Assembly: GCA_937941715.1 (NCBI GenBank)
Contig: CALDGX010000204.1
Span: 1-20,314, forward strand
Reading direction: 5' to 3'
DNA length: 20,314 bases
Source: an uncultured Chloracidobacterium sp.
Lineage (GTDB): Bacteria > Acidobacteriota > Blastocatellia > Pyrinomonadales > Pyrinomonadaceae
A program made the translations under genes and the position numbers. Shown one piece after another: positions 15,408-20,314 of this stretch. The notes below the pieces were generated by a model that saw only the letters and a list, made by a program, of their open reading frames with translations, did no database searches and was not told the origin of the DNA. Each line of letters opens with the position of its first letter. Position 1 is the first letter of the stretch.

Positions 15408-16979
15408 GTGAACAAAACTAAAGTGAACAGGCGTGAGTTTATAAAGGCCGGTGCCGCCGGTTTCGCGGCGGTATCGCTGTTTAGTAACGCAAATGGCGAG
15501 TTGGCTTTCGGCCCGCTCGACGGCGAACCGTTTCCCGAACTCGTCGAGGTGACCATCGCTGAGCTTCAGGCACAGATGAAGGCCAAAAAGCTGACCTCGC
15601 GTAAGCTCACCGAGATGTACATCGAACGCATCAAGCAGATCGATCAGAAAACGCGTTCGGTGCTCGAGGTCAACCCCGACGCCCTTGCCATCGCCGACCA
15701 GCTCGACAAAGAGCGTAAAAAGGGCAAGGTCCGCTCGATGCTGCACGGCATCCCGATACTCATCAAGGACAACATCGACACCGCGGACAAAATGATGACG
15801 ACCGCCGGTTCGCTCGCTCTGGTCGGTGCCCCGACGCCGAAGCGTGACGCCTTTGTCGTCGAACGCCTGCGCCGGGCCGGGGCCGTTATTCTCGGCAAGA
15901 CAAATCTCTCAGAATGGGCCAATTTTCGCGGCAACCGCTCGATCAGCGGCTGGTCCGGCCGCGGCCTGCAGACGAATAACCCGTATTTTCTCGACCAAAA
16001 TCCGTGCGGCTCGAGCTCGGGCTCCGGCGTTTCGGTCTCGGCCAATCTGGCCGCCGCCGCCGTCGGGACCGAGACCAACGGGTCGATCATATGCCCCGCG
16101 AACACCAACGGCATCGTCGGTATCAAGCCCACGCTCGGCCTCATTTCCCGCAGCGGCATCATCCCGATCGCCCACACGCAGGACACCGCCGGCCCGATGG
16201 CGCGGACCGTCGCTGACGCCGCGATCCTGCTCGGTGCGATGGCCGGCCGCGATAAACAGGACGCCGTCACCGCCGACGCCGACGACCACGCCGAAAAGGA
16301 CTATACAAAGTTTCTCGACGCGGCCGGCCTCAAGGGAGCACGTCTCGGCGTCGCGATGCAGTTTACGACGCGGCCCGAGTTGAAGACGTTCTTTCAGCCC
16401 TTTATCGACAAGATGCGCGACGCCGGAGCGACGCTCGTCGATGTCACCTTCACGCCCGATTACAGCAAGGTCAGCGACGACCGGCTCAATGTCCTGTTGT
16501 ATGAATTCAAGACCGACCTCAACAAATATCTTGCGGCCCGCGGCGCCAGGTACAAGTCGCTCGAAGATCTGATCAGGTTCAATGACGAGAATAAGGATGC
16601 CGAGCTAAAGCTCTTCGGCCAGGAGCTTTTCACGCAGGCGCAAGCGAAGGGCGATCTCAACGACAAGGCCTATATCGACTCGCTCGCGAGGGTCAAACGC
16701 GCCGCCCGCGAGGAAGGCATCGACGCCGTCATTGCCAAGGACAGGCTTGACGCGATCGTCGCCCCGACCGGCGGTGCGACCTGGGCGATCGCCGCGACGG
16801 CCGGCTATCCGTATATTACCGTGCCGCTCGGGCTGCGTGACAATACGGCGGTCGGAATGGCGTTCTTCGGCCGGGCGTTTTCCGAACCGTCGCTGATCAG
16901 GTACGCGTACGCCTTCGAACGGTTGACCAGGGGCCGCGTGACGCCGCAGTTTTTGCCGACATATCCCAAAAAGTCCTGA
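15408..16979 (+). CDS. Amidase-signature hydrolase with Tat export signal
   Basis: A 523-residue enzyme of the amidase-signature family, which hydrolyses amide bonds with a Ser-cisSer-Lys triad. Lys120 (IKDNID), the Ser cluster at 202-204 (CGSSSGSG) and the nucleophile Ser226 (TNGSIICP) fit. The N-terminus is a twin-arginine signal (NRREFIKAGAAGF), so the folded enzyme is probably exported. The start is GTG at 15408; a GTG at 15423 is possible, and neither has a clear ribosome binding site. The closest function by pattern is a general amidase rather than GatA, since no gatB or gatC is nearby and GatA is cytoplasmic. It follows the M61 peptidase gene on the same strand, with a short bulged hairpin (15359-15382) between them. 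Confidence 0.92.
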   Translation: MNKTKVNRREFIKAGAAGFAAVSLFSNANGELAFGPLDGEPFPELVEVTIAELQAQMKAKKLTSRKLTEMYIERIKQIDQKTRSVLEVNPDALAIADQLDKERKKGKVRSMLHGIPILIKDNIDTADKMMTTAGSLALVGAPTPKRDAFVVERLRRAGAVILGKTNLSEWANFRGNRSISGWSGRGLQTNNPYFLDQNPCGSSSGSGVSVSANLAAAAVGTETNGSIICPANTNGIVGIKPTLGLISRSGIIPIAHTQDTAGPMARTVADAAILLGAMAGRDKQDAVTADADDHAEKDYTKFLDAAGLKGARLGVAMQFTTRPELKTFFQPFIDKMRDAGATLVDVTFTPDYSKVSDDRLNVLLYEFKTDLNKYLAARGARYKSLEDLIRFNDENKDAELKLFGQELFTQAQAKGDLNDKAYIDSLARVKRAAREEGIDAVIAKDRLDAIVAPTGGATWAIAATAGYPYITVPLGLRDNTAVGMAFFGRAFSEPSLIRYAYAFERLTRGRVTPQFLPTYPKKS

Positions 16980-16992
16980 GACGCCCGATCGG

Positions 16993-17745
16993 CTATTCAA
17001 AAGGGATGCTCTGCAGCTTTCGATTGGAGATGGTGGTCGTCACCGACGATTTCCTGATGTCGATCGTTTCGCTGTCGTCATCGACAAAGATGCCGACCGT
17101 GAAGCTCACGTCCATTGACAGCCCGATCTCGAGAGCCTCGTTCGCCCCGAGTGCGTCGACCAGTCTCGACACGCTGCGAAATCCGTCCATCGTCACCGTC
17201 AGCTGAAAATCGCCGAAAACCTCGCCCGGGATGACAAATCTGCCGTCATCGCCGGTCCTGGTCCGTTTCGTCCCGCGGGCGGTGACGACCTTGACCTCGG
17301 CACCCGGGATCACGGCGCCGTTGGGGTCGGCCACGACCCCGCGAACCGTGCCGGCCGTCTGCGGCGATTCGGTCCTGACCGTCCGGATCGGGACAACAGT
17401 GTCGTCCGGATCGCCCTTTTGGCCGTAGCCGACGGTCACCAGGCCGAGCACCGCCGCAAACGCCGCCGACGCGACGCTGGCCAGCCGCCGCCGGACCGCA
17501 CGCAGCCCGGTCGGGCAATCTTTGGTCATAACGGTGCCGTCCGCTCGCCGATACAGCCGAATGCACAGCCGGCCGTCGCTATTCGCGATCAGCCGCTCGG
17601 TCTCGGCGGCGGTGAGCTCGGCGATGTTATACACCGTCATCGAACACTGTCCGCAGTGACGCGCGCGTTCGTCGCCCGTCATCGACGCCCATGGAACGCC
17701 GCACGGCGAGGCGACCTTCATCGAGTTAATGTCAAATTTTTTCAT
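16993..17745 (-). CDS. Cys-rich domain, one membrane helix and Oar-like carboxypeptidase-regulatory domain
   Basis: A 250-residue membrane protein. Residues 10-82 hold five Cys (15, 31, 34, 61, 77) in a zinc-ribbon-like pattern with CGVPWASMTGDE, CGQC, VYNIAEL, YRRADGTVMTKDCP. This motif set recurs in uncharacterised bacterial proteins as far as I recall. A helix at about 87-107 (ASAAFAAVLGLVTVGYG) follows. Residues about 130-215 match the carboxypeptidase regulatory-like domain (RGVVADPNGAVIPGAEVKV) found at the start of Oar-type TonB-dependent receptors. The protein stops at LQSIPFE, where such receptors enter the plug (often LPLNGR). I start it at ATG 17745, with AAAGG upstream, and not 20 codons earlier. 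Converges on the amidase gene with a 13-base gap. Function unknown. Confidence 0.82.
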   Translation of the reverse strand: MKKFDINSMKVASPCGVPWASMTGDERARHCGQCSMTVYNIAELTAAETERLIANSDGRLCIRLYRRADGTVMTKDCPTGLRAVRRRLASVASAAFAAVLGLVTVGYGQKGDPDDTVVPIRTVRTESPQTAGTVRGVVADPNGAVIPGAEVKVVTARGTKRTRTGDDGRFVIPGEVFGDFQLTVTMDGFRSVSRLVDALGANEALEIGLSMDVSFTVGIFVDDDSETIDIRKSSVTTTISNRKLQSIPFE

Positions 17746-18217
17746 CGGTTTTGCCTTTTCGGCGGTATCGTCGTATCTGTCCGTCCGATGCGCGTTGTCC
17801 GGCAAATGGTTGTATTTCGGGCCCTCGCGGCCGTGCCTGAAATAATTAGCTTGCTTATTATCGCAAAAGGGTGTAGTCTCTTAGTTTGACAACTCCGTAT
17901 CTCTTTCATCGACGGTAGATGCACTGCTATGTTGCAGTGCTTGGGATAGTTCGAGAAACGGTTCTTTTATAACTGTTAGAAGCGGTTCCCCGAAAGGGTG
18001 AACCCTCGAACGTAGGTCCCTTCCTTGCAACCGTTACACTGAAGATCATTCCGCGTTAGTAACTTCTTTTTACATCCTAAAGACTCATTTTTTGAGGCCC
18101 GACCATTGTCGGTTATCCGTTTGCGTATGTGCATTTTGCCATCCGGCGGGACCAAAAACGGCAAGTGTTGCGGGTAAAAGTGCAGGGCTTTAGTTGATCA
18201 GATTTTTTTGTTTACAA
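17746..18217. other. Low-GC intergenic stretch without a convincing gene
   Basis: These 472 bases are clearly lower in GC than the flanking genes. A minus-strand open frame (17976-18164) and a short plus-strand frame from ATG 17919 show no family resemblance or ribosome binding site. The stretch should hold the promoters of the two divergent genes on its sides; TTGACA at 17886-17891 has no -10 box at a normal distance. The main visible content is the foldable RNA at 17921-18020 and a small hairpin CCGAC-CATT-GTCGG at 18099-18112. Confidence 0.6.
17921..18020 (+). ncRNA. Candidate structured RNA or 5' leader with a three-way junction
   Basis: Plus-strand pairing: hairpin GCACTGC/GCAGTGC (17921-17927 with 17934-17940); outer stems GGGA/TCCC (17943-17946 with 18017-18020) and GTTCGAG/CTCGAAC (17949-17955 with 18005-18011). 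Inside are two hairpins: AACGGTT/AACTGTT (17957-17963 with 17971-17977), and GGTT-c-CCC closed by a GAAA tetraloop and paired to GGG-tg-AACC (17984-18004). The one G-U pair and the GNRA loop favour the plus strand. It lies about 200 bases before the DEAD-box gene, so it may be its leader or a separate small RNA. I do not recognise a named family. Confidence 0.5.
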
Positions 18218-19426
18218 ATGACATTTAAGGATTTAGGCTTGCTGCCGGTTTTTACCGACAAATGCGAGCAAATGGGTTATACCGAACCGACACCGGTTCA
18301 GAAACAGGCTATTCCTGTAGTGCTCCAGGGTGGAGACATTTTCGCCAGTGCCGAGACCGGCACCGGTAAAACGGCGGCATTTCTGCTGCCCATACTTCAG
18401 ATGCTCGGCGACAATAAGGGCAAACCCGGCACACGGGTCCTGATCCTGTCGCCGACGCGTGAGCTGGCCAACCAGACCGAGGCCGCCTGCCGCGAGTTTG
18501 CCCCGATGGGCATCTCGTGTACGGCGATCATCGGCGGAGCGGGCTACAAACGCCAGATGGACAGCCTCCGCCGCGGAGCCAACATCATCATCGCGACGCC
18601 GGGCCGCCTGATCGATTTTATGGATCAGGGCCTGATCGATTTCAAGGGCCTGACGCATCTCGTCCTCGACGAGGCCGACCGTATGCTCGATATGGGCTTT
18701 TTGCCGTCGATCAAGCGCATCTCAAAGGTCATTCCGGCCAAGCGCCAGACGCTCTTTTTCTCGGCGACGATGTCGTCCGATATCGAGCATATCGCCTATT
18801 CGATGCTTAAAGACCCGACCTACGTCGAGGTCAGCCCCCGCGGCAAGGCTTCGGGGCTGATCGAACAGACGGCATATCCGGTAGCTCAACAGTCAAAGAT
18901 GCCGTTGCTGCTCGATCTGCTCGATCGCGAAGATTTTGACCGCGTGCTCGTCTTTACCCGCACCAAGCGCGGCGCCGACCGCGTCGCCCATGTGCTGGAA
19001 AAACGCGAACACAAATCGAACCGTATTCACGGCGACCGTTCGCAGTCGCAGCGTGAGGCGGCGCTTCGCAGCTTTAAGGCCGGCCATACCAACGTGCTGG
19101 TCGCGACCGACGTTGCCGCCCGCGGCATCGATATCGACTCGATATCGCACGTCATCAATTACGACATCCCCGAGGCGCCCGAGGATTACGTGCACCGCAT
19201 CGGCCGCACGGGCCGTGCCGGTAACAAGGGGACCGCGATCACGCTCTTTACGCTGGCCGAGGAACACTCGATGCGCGCCATCGAGCGTCTGACAGGCGAG
19301 CGGGTCGAGCGGGTCGTTCTCCCCGATTTTGGCGGACATCACACGCCGTCATCGGCCCCGGCTAAAAAGGCCGGTTCGGCGCCGCGCAAGACGTTTCGCT
19401 CATTCGGCGGACGTCGCGGACGTTAA
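18218..19426 (+). CDS. DEAD-box ATP-dependent RNA helicase, RhlE-like
   Basis: A 402-residue RNA helicase that remodels RNA or ribosome precursors using ATP. All motifs are present: Q motif GYTEPTPVQKQAIP, motif I AETGTGKT (45-52), PTRELANQ, TPGRL, DEAD (151-154), SAT, VFTRTK, ATDVAARGID and HRIGRTGRAG. The C-terminus is a short basic tail (RKTFRSFGGRRGR) that can bind RNA. Size and tail resemble the RhlE group more than DeaD/CsdA, which is longer. The frame is open to TTG 18194, but the family sequence begins at ATG 18218 (MTFKDLGL), which I take as the start; no Shine-Dalgarno sequence is visible. A structured RNA element lies upstream. The next gene follows after 57 bases and may share its transcript. 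Confidence 0.95.
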   Translation: MTFKDLGLLPVFTDKCEQMGYTEPTPVQKQAIPVVLQGGDIFASAETGTGKTAAFLLPILQMLGDNKGKPGTRVLILSPTRELANQTEAACREFAPMGISCTAIIGGAGYKRQMDSLRRGANIIIATPGRLIDFMDQGLIDFKGLTHLVLDEADRMLDMGFLPSIKRISKVIPAKRQTLFFSATMSSDIEHIAYSMLKDPTYVEVSPRGKASGLIEQTAYPVAQQSKMPLLLDLLDREDFDRVLVFTRTKRGADRVAHVLEKREHKSNRIHGDRSQSQREAALRSFKAGHTNVLVATDVAARGIDIDSISHVINYDIPEAPEDYVHRIGRTGRAGNKGTAITLFTLAEEHSMRAIERLTGERVERVVLPDFGGHHTPSSAPAKKAGSAPRKTFRSFGGRRGR

Positions 19427-19483
19427 TTTGTTTTACGCGGCACGCCCGGCCACCCGTGCGTGCCCGACATCAGGTACAAATAT

Positions 19484-19834
19484 ATGAAAACTACGGCTTA
19501 TGCTATCGGCGATTCGATCGAGATGATGTGTTCGGCCTGCGATCTGGAGCAGAACCATACCGTCCAGACGGTCACCAAACAAGGCAAGATCACCAAGGCT
19601 TCGTGCGAAGCGTGTGAGACGGTCAGCACCTTTACCCGCGGCGTCAAAACCTCGGTCAATATGGGGACAGGCAAGAACGCCTCGCCCTATGACCGGGCCC
19701 GCAAGTACCGCAAGGGACAGGCGATGACCCACGACAAATTCGGCCGCGGTGAGGTCACCGCCGTGATCGAACCGCAAAAGATCGACGTGCTCTTCGGCGA
19801 CCAGACCCGCCGCCTGATCCACTCGCAAACCTAG
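19484..19834 (+). CDS. Small zinc-ribbon protein with PcrA/UvrD-tail-like Tudor domain
   Basis: A 116-residue protein in two parts. Residues 14-46 hold two CxxC pairs (C16/C19, C41/C44) flanking a beta hairpin, a zinc ribbon. Residues about 76-114 (YRKGQAMTHDKFGRGEVTAV then IDVLFGDQTRRLI) match the pattern of the C-terminal Tudor-like domain of PcrA/UvrD and DUF3553, which in PcrA contacts RNA polymerase. A linker of charged residues joins them. I start it at ATG 19484, nine bases after an AGG; a GTG at 19460 is possible. It follows the helicase gene, with a hairpin (19439-19464) between. A role in binding RNA polymerase, ribosomes or RNA is inference only; the family name is not certain. Confidence 0.75.
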   Translation: MKTTAYAIGDSIEMMCSACDLEQNHTVQTVTKQGKITKASCEACETVSTFTRGVKTSVNMGTGKNASPYDRARKYRKGQAMTHDKFGRGEVTAVIEPQKIDVLFGDQTRRLIHSQT

Positions 19835-19891
19835 GCGCGAGTCACCAAGCGCAGGGCGAGTGCCGTCGGCACCTGACCTGCCCACAAATAG

Positions 19892-19936
19892 AAAAAGGCC
19901 TTCGGACGACACTTGTCACCCGAAGGTCCTTTTTTT
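19892..19936. terminator. Bidirectional intrinsic terminator
   Basis: AAAAAGG-c-CTTCGG (19892-19905) pairs with CCGAAG-gt-CCTTTTTTT (19920-19936). The A-run on the left and T-run on the right let it work in both directions, ending the helicase-zinc-ribbon transcript on the plus strand and the 59-residue gene on the minus strand. Confidence 0.85.
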
Positions 19937-19954
19937 GGATAAATTTCGCCGTTT

Positions 19955-20134
19955 TTACAGCTTCAAACGTTCGTATTGGGCAAACAGCTTAGTGATCTCG
20001 GCATTTATTTTCTGCCTCGCCGCGGGCGACGTCTCAGCGTCACGCCGCTTCACAAGCTCCTCGATCTGCTGAGCCAGAACCTCAGCTTTCGTCTCCGGCT
20101 CTCTCTTCTTTGGTACCTGGTACTTGCTGTCCAT
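19955..20134 (-). CDS. 59-residue charged, helical small protein
   Basis: A short gene with ATG at 20134 and a stop just before the shared terminator. The product begins MDSKYQVPKKREPETKAEV and continues as a strongly charged helix, with heptad-like hydrophobic positions in VLAQQIEELVKRR and, after a short break (ETSPAAR), QKINAEITKLFAQYERLKL. It looks like a small coiled-coil or helical-hairpin protein; I know no function. There is no Shine-Dalgarno sequence, but TGGTAAATT (extended -10, 20141-20149 region) sits six bases upstream of the ATG, so the mRNA may be leaderless. Its good terminator and amphipathic pattern argue that it is a real gene. Confidence 0.6.
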   Translation of the reverse strand: MDSKYQVPKKREPETKAEVLAQQIEELVKRRDAETSPAARQKINAEITKLFAQYERLKL

Positions 20135-20208
20135 TTGTCGAATTTACCACAACACGGAACGCGGGAAATAGTCCCGTTGGCCCTGTCCCTTTGACCGCTT
20201 ATCGAAAA

Positions 20209-20235
20209 GGGCCGTCCGGATCAACCGAACGGCCC
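20209..20235 (-). terminator. Hairpin, likely terminator of the gene at the right edge
   Basis: GGGCCGT-c-CGG (20209-20219) pairs with CCG-a-ACGGCCC (20225-20235) around a five-base loop. Read on the minus strand it is followed by TTTTCG, and it lies 25 bases past the stop codon at 20260. The T-run is short, so termination may be partial. Confidence 0.6.
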
Positions 20236-20259
20236 CGCACTTATTTATTCCGTCCCCGG

Positions 20260-20314
20260 CTATTTCCGCTTGATCAGCAGCCCGAGGATGAGACCGACGG
20301 CGGCTGAGATGAGG
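20260..20314 (-). CDS. C-terminal end of a tail-anchored membrane protein (5' part outside window)
   Basis: Only the last 17 complete codons are visible. They read LISAAVGLILGLLIKRK and then stop: a Gly-rich membrane helix closed by basic residues. This ending is typical of DUF883 (ElaB/YqjD-like) proteins, small tail-anchored proteins of the inner membrane, but other families end in the same way. A hairpin terminator follows. Confidence 0.45.
   Translation of the reverse strand, partial: LISAAVGLILGLLIKRK

Noticed and set aside
17919..17975. Possible short leader peptide (ATG 17919) before the helicase
   Set aside because: There is no ribosome binding site, no repeated regulatory codons, and the bases are better explained by hairpin pairing.
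17976..18164. 62-codon minus-strand frame in the low-GC gap
   Set aside because: TTG start without a ribosome binding site, no family resemblance, and it overlaps the foldable RNA stems. It cannot be excluded, but I would not annotate it.

Overview
Organism. The window looks like chromosomal DNA from an Acidobacteriota bacterium, most likely class Blastocatellia (Pyrinomonadaceae-like). This is an inference from protein style, not a database match. The clues are FG-GAP repeats of the form DYDGDGK.D.A.FRPS..WY, a periplasmic domain of the Oar type (DPNGAVIPGA), a moderately high GC content with dense coding, many secreted hydrolases, and frequent GTG/TTG starts and weak ribosome binding sites. 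There is no insertion sequence, prophage, CRISPR array or integrase; it reads as ordinary core and accessory chromosome. Layout, left. A fused L-serine dehydratase, cut by the window edge, ends at 1281. It is followed by an 898-residue secreted protein (beta-propeller-like region, NlpC/P60 domain, Fn3-like domain, six FG-GAP repeats). A minus-strand tRNA-Asn(GUU) has its own promoter and terminator. A small DUF1801-type protein is read divergently from it, probably from a nearly leaderless mRNA. Next come a secreted S41-type peptidase and, upstream of it on the same strand, a membrane-embedded AraC-family regulator. Three near-repeats about 20 bp apart lie between these two. Layout, middle. 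guaA (GMP synthase) has a clear promoter, whose -10 box overlaps a false ATG, and a strong terminator. A sodium:solute symporter follows, overlapped by 4 bp by a 42-residue one-helix membrane protein. These two converge on a minus-strand pair: a galactokinase-like GHMP kinase with Lys in place of the usual sugar-contacting Glu, and a sugar-1-phosphate nucleotidyltransferase. Together the four genes could import a sugar, phosphorylate it at C1 and activate it as an NDP-sugar. The sugar itself is unknown. Layout, right. An M61 glycyl-aminopeptidase-type protease with a PDZ domain is followed by a Tat-exported amidase, and then, convergently, by a small anchored protein (Cys-rich cytoplasmic domain, one helix, Oar-like periplasmic domain that stops at the plug boundary). 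A low-GC stretch of about 470 bases has no convincing gene but can fold, on the plus strand, into a three-way-junction RNA upstream of a RhlE-like DEAD-box helicase. The helicase is followed by a 116-residue protein joining a four-Cys zinc ribbon to a PcrA/UvrD-tail-like Tudor domain. The window ends with two minus-strand items: a 59-residue charged helical protein, and the last 17 codons of a gene for a tail-anchored, DUF883-like protein. No known named defence or mobile system is visible. The best candidates for something undescribed are the small symporter partner, the altered GHMP kinase with its nucleotidyltransferase, the structured RNA before the helicase, and the two Cys-rich fusion proteins.
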